DNA from: Cyanobacteria bacterium UBA9971
GTDB lineage: Bacteria > Cyanobacteriota > Vampirovibrionia > Gastranaerophilales > UBA9971
Assembly: GCA_003499955.1 (NCBI GenBank)
Contig: DNRP01000049.1
Coordinates: forward strand, 14,702 to 26,276
DNA: 11,575 nt
Direction of reading: 5' to 3'
In this document: positions 1 to 5,788 of the stretch, piece after piece
Layout: every line of letters begins with the position of its first letter
Numbering within the stretch: position 1 is the stretch's first letter
Program-made: the position numbers and the translations under genes
The notes under the pieces: model-generated
Databases searched by the model: none
Told to the model about the DNA's origin: nothing
What the model saw: the letters and a program-made list of their open reading frames with translations, nothing else

Positions 1-1
1 T

Positions 2-1453
2 AATAATATAAAACAAATTTTAAAAAAAATTAAATATTTTGATTATTTTCTGGAAATTAATAAAAGTGAATCCGATTATATAAACGCGGATCTTGAAGAA
101 AAAGAAGAAGAAATTTTAAAACAAATATATAAAAACAGGAAACTTATTCCGGCTGCAGGAGCGCAGTCTTATAATGATAATGAGCTTAATGAATATATTA
201 ACAAGATTTTTGAGCAGCAGGAAAAAGAAAGAATTGTAAGATGGCTTGTAAACAGTATTAGGGAATCTCTTGACCTTGATAAAGTTCTGGAAAAAATAGT
301 AGAAGAAATAGGAAGGCTTTTAAAAGTTGATAGATGTCTTATAGCTCTTTATGATAAGGATGCGGGAAAGTTTTATTTCCAGAACGAATACAGAATAAAT
401 GAAAATATATCCGGCGTTTTAAATAATAGCAGTTCTTTAATACTGGAATTGCCGCAAAGCTGGCATGAACATTTATTAAAAAGCAATAATCCCATTGTTA
501 TAAACAGTTCTGAAGAAGAAATACTTGATGAAAATCAAAAAAATTATCTTGAAATAAATAATATAAAATCACTTATTATAATTCCTGTCGTGCATAAGAA
601 TGAAATTCTCGGCGCAATAATGGTTCATCAGGTTCATTACAAAAGAGAATGGGAAAATACTCACATAGAAATTCTTAAAGATACAGGCAGCCAGATTGCT
701 ATAGCGGTTGGACAAGCGATTTTGTATACGAGAGTTCAGGAAACAACAAAATTAAAAAGTGAATTTTTGGCAAGCATGTCACATGAATTCAGAACACCTT
801 TGAATGCAATAATAGGGTTTTCTGAAATGTTATTAAGTGAAGATTTCGGCGCATTAAACGAAAAACAGCAAAAATTTATGAATAATGTTGCTTTAAGCGG
901 AAAACATCTTTTAAGGCTTGTAAATGATATTCTTGACCTGTCAAAAGTTGAATCGGGTAATCTGGAAATTGATTATGAAATGTTTGATGTGAATTTTGCA
1001 ATTTTTGAAACAGTTTCCATTTTAAAAGGCATGGCAAGCAAGAAAAATATTTCTATAGAAACACAACTTCAGGAAAATACTATAATTAATGCTGATATAG
1101 TTCGATTTAAGCAAATTATGTATAATTTGCTCAGCAATGCGGTTAAATTTACTGAAGACGGCGGGAAAATCTTTATTAATTCAATCTTTGCCGATGATAG
1201 TTTGAAAATAGAAGTGAGTGATACAGGAATAGGTATTTCTCATGAAAACAGGGACAAGGTTTTTCAAGAATTCAGGCAGATAGATTCTTCTTATGCAAGA
1301 AAGCAGGAAGGAACGGGGCTTGGTTTAACTCTTACTAAAAAGCTTGTAGAAATGCATAAAGGATTTATTGATTTTGAGTCAGAGGCAGGACATGGGAGTA
1401 AATTCTGGTTTGTTTTACCGGAAGCAAAACTTGTGGAAACGGCTAATATTTAA
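2..1453 (+). CDS. GAF-domain sensor histidine kinase, 5' end outside window
   Basis: This is the C-terminal 483 residues of a sensor histidine kinase; the frame is open from base 2, so the start is upstream of the window. In fragment numbering, residues ~30-78 are charged and helical, and ~79-235 form a GAF sensor domain beginning around IVRWLVNSIRESLDLDKVL. A HisKA dimerisation domain follows, with the H-box SHEFRTPL and phospho-acceptor His261. The HATPase_c domain has the N-box NLLSNAVKFT, G1 box DTGIGI (Asp407), F-box FQEFRQ and G2 box GTGLGLTL. All kinase boxes are intact, so it should autophosphorylate and pass phosphate to a response regulator. There is no receiver domain after the kinase and no regulator gene next to it, so the partner is unknown. 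No membrane segment is visible in this part. A TTG at 449 could be mistaken for a start, but it falls inside the GAF domain. The kinase call is certain; the ligand is unknown. Confidence 0.95.
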   Translation, partial: NNIKQILKKIKYFDYFLEINKSESDYINADLEEKEEEILKQIYKNRKLIPAAGAQSYNDNELNEYINKIFEQQEKERIVRWLVNSIRESLDLDKVLEKIVEEIGRLLKVDRCLIALYDKDAGKFYFQNEYRINENISGVLNNSSSLILELPQSWHEHLLKSNNPIVINSSEEEILDENQKNYLEINNIKSLIIIPVVHKNEILGAIMVHQVHYKREWENTHIEILKDTGSQIAIAVGQAILYTRVQETTKLKSEFLASMSHEFRTPLNAIIGFSEMLLSEDFGALNEKQQKFMNNVALSGKHLLRLVNDILDLSKVESGNLEIDYEMFDVNFAIFETVSILKGMASKKNISIETQLQENTIINADIVRFKQIMYNLLSNAVKFTEDGGKIFINSIFADDSLKIEVSDTGIGISHENRDKVFQEFRQIDSSYARKQEGTGLGLTLTKKLVEMHKGFIDFESEAGHGSKFWFVLPEAKLVETANI

Positions 1454-1465
1454 TTAATGTTGTAT

Positions 1466-1490
1466 TGTTATTGCTTAGCTCGCAATGACA
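1466..1490. repeat. Half copy of the TGTCATTGCGAG palindromic repeat
   Basis: The 40-base spacer between two converging genes contains ATTGCTT (1470-1476) and CTCGCAATGACA (1479-1490). The last 12 bases are identical to the right arm of the complete inverted repeat at 3837-3848, and the ATTGCTT matches the inner part of that arm at 3818-3824. The left arm is missing. It therefore looks like a decayed or solo half of the same dispersed element. It may also help end transcription between the two genes, but it cannot form the full hairpin. Confidence 0.6.
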
Positions 1491-1493
1491 ATT

Positions 1494-2207
1494 CTAATCA
1501 AAAACCCTATACCACATCAGGGCTTTTATTGCGCTGAATCCGTCTTTCCAACCGATTTTTTTACCTTCGGAGTAGTTTCTGCCGTTATAAGAAATAGGAA
1601 CTTCTTGAAGATGATATTTTAGTTTAAGAATTTTAGCGGTAATTTCGGGTTCAAAATCAAATTTATTTGATTTTATTGAAATATTCCTGATTATATCAGC
1701 GCGGAAAGCTTTATAACAGGTTTCCATGTCGGTAAGCCCGACACCAAAAAGCAAATTTGTGAAAATTGTCAGGGATTTGTTTCCTAAATACTGTAAAAAT
1801 CTAAATCTTTTCCTTGATTCTGGGGCTAAAAATCTTGAGCCGTAAGCAACATCAACTTCATTATTTATTATTAATTTTATAAGCTTGTTGTAATCTTCGG
1901 GATTATATTCAAGATCGGCATCCTGAATAACTATAATGTCTCCGGTAGTATAATAAAGAGCTGTTCTAACAGCAGCCCCTTTGCCCATGTTTTTGGCATG
2001 GAAGAAAGTTTTATATTTTTGCGAAAAGGTTTTTAAAAGTTCCCTTGTTCCGTCTTTAGAGCCGTCATCAACAAGAATAATTTCTTTTTCAAGAGAACAT
2101 AAGTCAGTATTTTCAACTTTTTCAATGATTTGATTTAAGGTATTAATTTCGTTAAAAACGGGGATTATTATACTTATTTTAGTTGCTTTCAATGATTTCA
2201 CCCACAA
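1494..2207 (-). CDS. Family 2 glycosyltransferase (polyprenyl-phosphate sugar transferase type)
   Basis: A 237-residue GT-A fold transferase of family GT2, of the dolichyl/polyprenyl-phosphate mannose or glucose synthase type. Visible motifs are the N-terminal strand ISIIIPVFNE (11-20), VDDGSKDGT (46-54) for nucleotide binding, NMGKGAAVRTAL (73-84), the metal-binding QDAD (95-98), AYGSRF (121-126) and TDMETCYKAF (159-168). Family members move a sugar from a nucleotide donor to a lipid carrier at the inner face of the membrane, for later use in envelope glycans or protein glycosylation. There is no C-terminal membrane segment, so it is peripheral. The start is uncertain: TTG at 2207 directly follows an in-frame TAA, GTG lies at 2201, and TTG at 2192 has GGTGA five bases before it. 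The gene stands alone, with its own promoter. Donor and acceptor cannot be told from sequence. Confidence 0.93.
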   Translation of the reverse strand: MWVKSLKATKISIIIPVFNEINTLNQIIEKVENTDLCSLEKEIILVDDGSKDGTRELLKTFSQKYKTFFHAKNMGKGAAVRTALYYTTGDIIVIQDADLEYNPEDYNKLIKLIINNEVDVAYGSRFLAPESRKRFRFLQYLGNKSLTIFTNLLFGVGLTDMETCYKAFRADIIRNISIKSNKFDFEPEITAKILKLKYHLQEVPISYNGRNYSEGKKIGWKDGFSAIKALMWYRVFD

Positions 2208-2235
2208 TTAAGCTGCCGACAAGGCAATCCATACT

Positions 2236-2264
2236 ATTATAGTTTTTAAATTATTTATGTTCAA
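2236..2264 (-). promoter_or_regulatory. Sigma-70-type promoter for the glycosyltransferase gene
   Basis: Read on the minus strand, TTGAAC (2264-2259) is followed by exactly 17 bases and a perfect TATAAT (2241-2236). Transcription would begin near 2229, giving a leader of about 20-35 bases depending on which start codon is used. Confidence 0.7.
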
Positions 2265-2333
2265 GTTTGTTAAGATGTTAATAAAAATATTTGTAATGAT
2301 AAACTTATTTGTTTATTTATTACTTAATCGGTT

Positions 2334-2361
2334 TGATATAACATGATTTACCATGTAATCA
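2334..2361. promoter_or_regulatory. Imperfect dyad upstream of the activase gene, possible operator
   Basis: ACATG (2341-2345) and CATGT (2352-2356) form a perfect 5-bp inverted pair separated by 6 bases. TGAT (2334-2337) and ATCA (2358-2361) extend the symmetry outwards with unequal spacing. It overlaps a -10-like TATAAC (2337-2342), but no convincing -35 box sits at the right distance. It lies about 85 bases before the activase start. The rest of the 237-base divergent spacer is AT-rich and holds nothing else recognisable. An operator role is inferred only from symmetry and position. Confidence 0.3.
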
Positions 2362-2444
2362 GATTTTATTTTTAAATTTTTTATCATAAAATAAAACTTC
2401 TAAACTTTCACTTCGCAAAAATTAATCATGAGGAAACAAAAATA

Positions 2445-3470
2445 ATGACAAAAAAAGCTTTTTTAGGAATAGATGTAGGCTCTGTAACAACAAAACTTGC
2501 AGTTATTGATGAAACCGGAAAATATATTGACAGTATAATGCTGAGAACTTCCGGTAAGCCGGTTATTGCTATTCAAGAAGGCATGAAGCAGTTAGTTGCA
2601 CAGGCTAAAGAAGAATATACCATTCTTGGCGCAGGGACTACAGGAAGCGGAAGACAATTGGCAGGTGCTTTAGTCGGAGCTGATATCATTAAAAATGAAA
2701 TAACGGCTCATTCTGTGGCTGCAAGCATATATGTCCCCGGTGTTCAGACGATTCTTGAAATCGGAGGTCAGGACAGTAAAATTATTATATTAAGAGATGG
2801 AATAGTTACCGATTTTGCTATGAATACGGTTTGTGCGGCAGGAACAGGAAGTTTTCTTGACCAGCAGGCAAGCAGATTAAATGTTCCTATAGCTGAATTT
2901 GGTTCTACGGCTTTAAAATCAACCGCACCTGCAAGAATCGCAGGAAGGTGCGGAGTTTTTGCAGAAAGCGATTTGATTCATAAGCAGCAGCTTGGATATT
3001 CCATACAAGATCTTTTATATGGGCTTTGTCAGGCACTTGTCAGAAATTATCTCAGCAACCTTGCTCTCGGAAAAGAAATTCTTCCTAAAATTGTTTTTCA
3101 GGGCGGTGTAGCTTCAAATTCCGGCATGGTTAAAGCTTTTGAAGAAGTACTCGGGCAAAAAGTAATTGTTCCTGAGCATCATCAGACAATGGGTGCAATA
3201 GGTTCAGCTATTCTTGCCATGGAAAATTATCAGTTTACAGGTAATAAAACAAAATTTAAAGGCTGGAAAGTCAGAGATTTTAAAATTACTTCTTATACTC
3301 ATGAATGCGGTGATTGTGCAAATAATTGTGAAGTCATTACAATTGTTCAGGGAGATGTAGAGAACCAAACCCCAAAATCTCCAAAAGAAGTAAAAGGAGA
3401 TATTGTTGCCAGATGGGGCGGAACTTGCGGAAAATGGGATTTGATTGAACAGCTTCAGGCAAGCAGATAA
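2445..3470 (+). CDS. 2-hydroxyacyl-CoA dehydratase activase (BadF/BadG/BcrA/BcrD ATPase family)
   Basis: A 341-residue ATPase of the ASKHA fold, family of HgdC/BadF/BcrA. Such proteins are homodimers with a [4Fe-4S] cluster at the subunit interface. They use ATP to push one low-potential electron into a partner dehydratase or benzoyl-CoA reductase. Visible: phosphate-1 motif GIDVGSVTTK (8-17), GAGTTGSGR (62-70), LEIGGQDSK (104-112), and the two expected cluster cysteines Cys130 (NTVCAAGTGSF) and Cys169 (AGRCGVFAESD). These are spaced as in HgdC, where they are Cys127 and Cys166. An adenosine-contact segment FQGGVASN (218-225) and a closing TMGAIGSA follow. The ~80-residue tail is unusual for HgdC itself and carries HECGDCANNCEV (Cys288, 291, 295) plus Cys328, as in the larger activase-related fusion proteins. 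GAGG at 2430-2433 precedes the ATG. No dehydratase gene is nearby, so its partner is encoded elsewhere or is something else. Confidence 0.93.
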   Translation: MTKKAFLGIDVGSVTTKLAVIDETGKYIDSIMLRTSGKPVIAIQEGMKQLVAQAKEEYTILGAGTTGSGRQLAGALVGADIIKNEITAHSVAASIYVPGVQTILEIGGQDSKIIILRDGIVTDFAMNTVCAAGTGSFLDQQASRLNVPIAEFGSTALKSTAPARIAGRCGVFAESDLIHKQQLGYSIQDLLYGLCQALVRNYLSNLALGKEILPKIVFQGGVASNSGMVKAFEEVLGQKVIVPEHHQTMGAIGSAILAMENYQFTGNKTKFKGWKVRDFKITSYTHECGDCANNCEVITIVQGDVENQTPKSPKEVKGDIVARWGGTCGKWDLIEQLQASR

Positions 3471-3485
3471 TCTTTTTTTACATTT

Positions 3486-3514
3486 TTGAATTTTTTGCAA
3501 AAATTTACTATAAT
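3486..3514 (+). promoter_or_regulatory. Strong sigma-70-like promoter far upstream of the 3938 gene
   Basis: TTGAAT (3486-3491), 17 bases, then a perfect TATAAT (3509-3514). It has nearly the same -35 and the same spacing and -10 as the glycosyltransferase promoter, so it is likely real. The start point would be near 3521, just before the outer arm of the first inverted repeat. Confidence 0.6.
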
Positions 3515-3536
3515 AATGCTAAGTTACGCAAATTGC

Positions 3537-3728
3537 TAATTAACTCGAGTCGCGAATTAATTTTATTTTATGTATTGTCATTCTGAGGGCTTTAGCCCGA
3601 AGAATCTGTCCAATAAACAAATATAGACTTTATTCATAGTATGCAGATCCTTCGCTTTGCTCAGGATGACATTTTCGAAAATACTTTATTTGCAACAATT
3701 TTGACTAATTAGCGACTCAGGTTAATTA
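3537..3728. repeat. Nested inverted-repeat element (TGTCATTCTGAG family), MITE-like
   Basis: The outer arms 3537-3559 and 3706-3728 are inverted copies matching at 20 of 23 positions around a GAGTCGC core. The inner arms TGTCATTCTGAG (3576-3587) and CTCAGGATGACA (3660-3671) pair over 12 bases with one G-T, and GAAGAATCTG (3599-3608) pairs with CAGATCCTTC (3644-3653) with one mismatch. A small extra hairpin GGGC-TTTA-GCCC (3588-3599) sits in the left inner arm. The inner motif resembles palindromic intergenic repeats seen in many bacterial genomes. There is no ORF inside. Whether the outer arms belong to the same mobile unit or mark the site it entered cannot be told from one copy. Confidence 0.7.
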
Positions 3729-3752
3729 AGAAGCTATCTGGTTAAAATTATC

Positions 3753-3848
3753 TGTCATTGCGAGCGACTGAAATAAAACGAGGAGCGCGGCAATCGCAAG
3801 ATTTTACTAATTATGAGATTGCTTCGTCGCAAGCTTCTCGCAATGACA
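3753..3848. repeat. Inverted repeat of the TGTCATTGCGAG family
   Basis: TGTCATTGCGAG (3753-3764) and CTCGCAATGACA (3837-3848) are perfect 12-bp inverted arms. Inner GCAATC (3790-3795) pairs with GATTGC (3817-3822), so the 96 bases can fold into a long interrupted hairpin. This is a common type of dispersed intergenic palindrome. A half copy is present at 1466-1490. Its sequence is clearly more GC-rich than its surroundings. Confidence 0.75.
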
Positions 3849-3937
3849 ACAAAATTAAAAATCAGTCAAATATATGTATGAAACTTACAACTTAAATAGC
3901 ATAATAAATAAAAATTATAATACGAGGGGAATAATAA

Positions 3938-4537
3938 ATGGATTTTGAAAGACAAAACAAATTACCGGAAGGCGTAGGAAAAAAGATAATAGAAGCGCTT
4001 AAAACTACCAGAGAAAAAGAATTTGAAGATTTTTCCGGATTTGAATCACAAAATCAAAACAAATATTTAGAACATCAACCATGTAATAAATATCAGGATT
4101 CAGAATATCCTGAATATAAAAATTATACTTATGAATCAAATTCCCCTAAAATTTTTTCTAATGATGAAGAATATGTTGTTTCCAGAGATTATAATGAACC
4201 AAAAATTAATGATAAAGACTCTTTTGGGTCTTCAAATATTGATACTCTCGTTGATCTTGTAACAAAGCTTCCTCCCGGAGTGACAAAACAAACCGGAGCT
4301 CAAATTATCAGGCATACAATGGAAGCGATGGGAATTCCCATGAATCAGGTTCTTGCAAAAGCCCAGATGGCGCAGGAAGACCTTGAACAGGGCATAAAGA
4401 ACAATATTAATGTAATCGAAGAACATAGATCAAAAATTAAAACTCTTGATATGGAAATTCAACAATTTAGAAAAAAAGCGCATGATTTGGAAGACATTAT
4501 AAGTTTATTTATTCTTTCTGAGAATAATAAAAGATAG
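3938..4537 (+). CDS. Unrecognised 199-residue protein with two LPxGVxK motifs and C-terminal coiled coil
   Basis: I do not recognise this protein. It has three visible parts. Residues 1-25 are a short helix with KLPEGVGKKIIEA (8-20). Residues ~26-100 are a polar, low-complexity linker rich in Asn, Ser, Tyr, Asp and Glu, likely disordered. Residues ~101-199 form a structured part: DLVTKLPPGVTKQTGAQIIR (106-125), a predicted helix around MEAMGIPMNQVLAKAQMAQEDLE, and a heptad-like helix from ~155 to 190 typical of a coiled coil. The KLPxGVxK motif occurs twice, at 8-15 and 110-117, which suggests two related binding surfaces joined by a flexible linker. There is no signal peptide and no membrane segment, so it is probably cytoplasmic. 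GAGGGG eight bases before the ATG supports the start. It ends 4 bases from the converging stress-protein gene. A scaffold or adaptor role is conceivable but not shown. Confidence 0.85.
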   Translation: MDFERQNKLPEGVGKKIIEALKTTREKEFEDFSGFESQNQNKYLEHQPCNKYQDSEYPEYKNYTYESNSPKIFSNDEEYVVSRDYNEPKINDKDSFGSSNIDTLVDLVTKLPPGVTKQTGAQIIRHTMEAMGIPMNQVLAKAQMAQEDLEQGIKNNINVIEEHRSKIKTLDMEIQQFRKKAHDLEDIISLFILSENNKR

Positions 4538-4541
4538 GCTG

Positions 4542-5444
4542 TCATTCTTTCTGTTCGGGTTTATTTTGAATAATCAAAACAGAAGCGTTAACATTATCAA
4601 GAATAATTTTGCTTACGCTGCCGAGAATAAGGTGGGAGATGCCTTCTCGTCCATGAGAGCCCATTATAATTATGTCTTTATGATTTTTTTCTGTATGTTT
4701 TAAGATTTCTTCGGCAGGATTTCCTTGAAGCAGTGTCTTTTTATCAGGTTTTATGTTGTGTTCTTCAAGAATTTTGGAAGTTTTTTCAAGGATTTCATTC
4801 ATAATTTCATCTTGTTTTGCAAGACATTTATTTAGCCATTCTTCATCGGTTCTGATTTCAACGGGAAAATCTTCTACTCCTGCTTTTACACTTAAAATCT
4901 CAACGGAACTGTTGTTGAAATCAATAATTTCATGCGCTTTTTTAATTGCGTTGTAAGAATTTTGAGAACCGTCAACTGTAATCAAAATTTCTTTATTTTC
5001 TTCTGTAATATCATGATTTTTAACAGGCTTGGCAATAAAAATCGGAACAGGGGATTTATGCGCAATTTTTCTGCTTACGCTGCCAAGCCATCTTTTAAAC
5101 CCTTTTTTCCCGTGAGAGCCTAAAATAACAGCACTATAATTATTTGCGTAAATATAATCAATAATCATATCAGCAGGATAGCCGTTAAGTTGAATTTTTT
5201 CACCAACTTTAAAGCCTTTTGATTCTATAAAATTTGCCGCATCTTCCAGTATTTTTTCGGATGCATTTTTATATTCGGGAAAACCTACTTCAACTTCGTA
5301 GGGAAAAGTTATAAACGTGGTTAAAAACCCTGTTTCCATTACAGTTACTATATCAATTACAAAATCCTTTTTTATAAGAGTTAAAGCTTTTTCGATGGCA
5401 TATCGGGAAATTTCAGAACCATCTGTGCAGAATAAAACTTTCAT
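4542..5444 (-). CDS. Tandem universal stress protein (two UspA domains)
   Basis: A 300-residue cytoplasmic protein made of two UspA-type alpha/beta domains, about 1-142 and 150-294. Each begins with a beta strand and an Asp-Gly-Ser nucleotide contact (TDGS 7-10, VDGS 157-160). Each ends with the ATP-binding loop: GSHGKKGFKRWLGS in domain 1 (109-122) and GSHGREGISHLILGS in domain 2 (262-276). Domain 2 matches the canonical G-x2-G-x9-G-S spacing; domain 1 has only eight residues between the second Gly and Gly-Ser. Family members bind ATP or other ligands and aid survival of starvation, respiratory arrest or oxidative stress, though the biochemical mechanism is usually unknown. A GGAGGGG run lies just before the ATG, with a short gap. 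The gene stands alone, divergent from the Rrf2 operon and convergent with the unknown gene. The family call is firm; ligand and trigger are unknown. Confidence 0.95.
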   Translation of the reverse strand: MKVLFCTDGSEISRYAIEKALTLIKKDFVIDIVTVMETGFLTTFITFPYEVEVGFPEYKNASEKILEDAANFIESKGFKVGEKIQLNGYPADMIIDYIYANNYSAVILGSHGKKGFKRWLGSVSRKIAHKSPVPIFIAKPVKNHDITEENKEILITVDGSQNSYNAIKKAHEIIDFNNSSVEILSVKAGVEDFPVEIRTDEEWLNKCLAKQDEIMNEILEKTSKILEEHNIKPDKKTLLQGNPAEEILKHTEKNHKDIIIMGSHGREGISHLILGSVSKIILDNVNASVLIIQNKPEQKE

Positions 5445-5481
5445 AGCCCCTCCGCTATCTAATAAGTAACAAAAATTTTCA

Positions 5482-5609
5482 CCGCTTTATTAAGGAAGCG
5501 GAGTAAGGGGCAAGGACTCCACTTTTTCTGATTAAATGTCAGGAAAAGAAGGAGGGACACCCTTCTGCTCCGCACCCCCTCCCTATTAGGGAGGGGTAGG
5601 GGGTGGGTT
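5482..5609. repeat. GC-rich folded intergenic repeat (CCCTCCC/GGGAGGG type)
   Basis: This stretch is far richer in G and C than its surroundings and is built of hairpins. CCGCTT (5482-5487) pairs with AAGCGG (5496-5501). As an alternative, GCGGAG (5498-5503) pairs with CTCCGC (5568-5573), starting a long imperfect hairpin that closes with CTTTTTCTGA (5522-5531) against TCAGGAAAAG (5539-5548). A second hairpin, CCCCTCCC (5576-5583) with GGGAGGGG (5589-5596), is followed by further G runs to 5607. On the minus strand it reads in one frame as HPLPLPNREG, a typical translation of this dispersed repeat type and not a gene. It lies in the leader of the stress-protein gene if that gene's promoter is upstream of it. 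Confidence 0.65.
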
Positions 5610-5688
5610 GTTAAAAAACAATAAAATTTTTTATTTCTCCACTTAAAATTCATTATAAATTTGAAGAAATTATAATGAAATTCCAGAG

Positions 5689-5720
5689 GTGGGTATTAAT
5701 TTTTTTAAAAAAATACCCAC
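5689..5720. promoter_or_regulatory. Perfect 9-bp dyad next to the Rrf2 operon -35 box
   Basis: GTGGGTATT (5689-5697) and AATACCCAC (5712-5720) are perfect inverted arms around 14 A/T bases, and the right arm abuts the TTGACA box at 5721. Each arm contains GGTATT, also present in the dyad over the -10 box. It could be an upstream operator, or a terminator-like hairpin for transcription across the spacer. The shared half-site makes a regulatory role the better guess. Confidence 0.45.
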
Positions 5721-5749
5721 TTGACAAAACAAAATCTAATTGGTATTCT
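5721..5749 (+). promoter_or_regulatory. Promoter of the Rrf2-ferredoxin-hcp operon
   Basis: A consensus -35 TTGACA (5721-5726), a 17-base spacer and -10 TATTCT (5744-5749). The start point would be near 5756, giving a leader of about 33 bases before the ATG at 5789. This is the best promoter in the window. Confidence 0.8.
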
Positions 5750-5756
5750 AGTACCA
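5741..5756. promoter_or_regulatory. Palindromic operator over the -10 box, likely Rrf2 autoregulation site
   Basis: TGGTA (5741-5745) and TACCA (5752-5756) form a perfect 5-bp inverted pair around TTCTAG, covering the whole -10 box. A dimeric repressor bound here would block RNA polymerase. The first gene of the operon encodes an Rrf2-family dimeric regulator, so autorepression is the natural inference. The half-site GGTAYT recurs at 5692, 5712 (inverted) and 6245. Confidence 0.55.
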
Positions 5757-5788
5757 GATAGCTGATTAAAAATTTATTGAGAAAAACT

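Larger units (their letters stand above)
3471..3937. other. Gene-free spacer with promoter and two large inverted repeats
   Basis: No coding frame is supported in these 467 bases. In order it holds an AT-only weak hairpin around 3490-3508, a TTGAAT-N17-TATAAT promoter (3486-3514), a nested inverted-repeat element (3537-3728), a second inverted repeat (3753-3848), then AT-rich sequence leading to a good ribosome binding site GAGGGG (3924-3929) for the gene at 3938. If the promoter is used, the transcript would have a leader of roughly 415 bases containing both repeats. A separate small RNA ending at one of the hairpins is equally possible. Confidence 0.6.

Noticed and set aside
449..1453. A complete kinase gene starting at TTG 449
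   Set aside because: The same frame is open back to base 2 and encodes the first half of the GAF domain, so the true start is outside the window.
2333..2342. FNR/CRP-type box starting TTGAT upstream of the activase
   Set aside because: The required ATCAA half at four bases spacing is absent; only the left half matches.
3204..3500. Minus-strand ORF overlapping the activase 3' end
   Set aside because: It lies antisense to a well-supported gene and includes its AT-rich downstream region; no recognisable protein.
3490..3508. Terminator for the activase gene
   Set aside because: The hairpin is made only of A-T pairs apart from the loop and overlaps the -35 to -10 spacer of the next promoter; too weak to call.
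3576..3848. CRISPR-like repeats in the spacer
   Set aside because: The related segments are inverted arms of palindromes, not regularly spaced direct repeats, and no cas genes are present.
3916..3921. TATAAT just before the 3938 gene as its -10 box
   Set aside because: Transcription would start at or after the ribosome binding site, so the message would lack it; the promoter at 3486-3514 fits better.
5459..5653. A 64-residue minus-strand ORF containing HPLPLPNREG
   Set aside because: It is a translation of the GC-rich folded intergenic repeat; there is no family, no good ribosome binding site and no sensible composition.
5777..5788. TTG start for the Rrf2 regulator
   Set aside because: It adds four residues not expected in the family and lacks a better ribosome binding site than ATG 5789.
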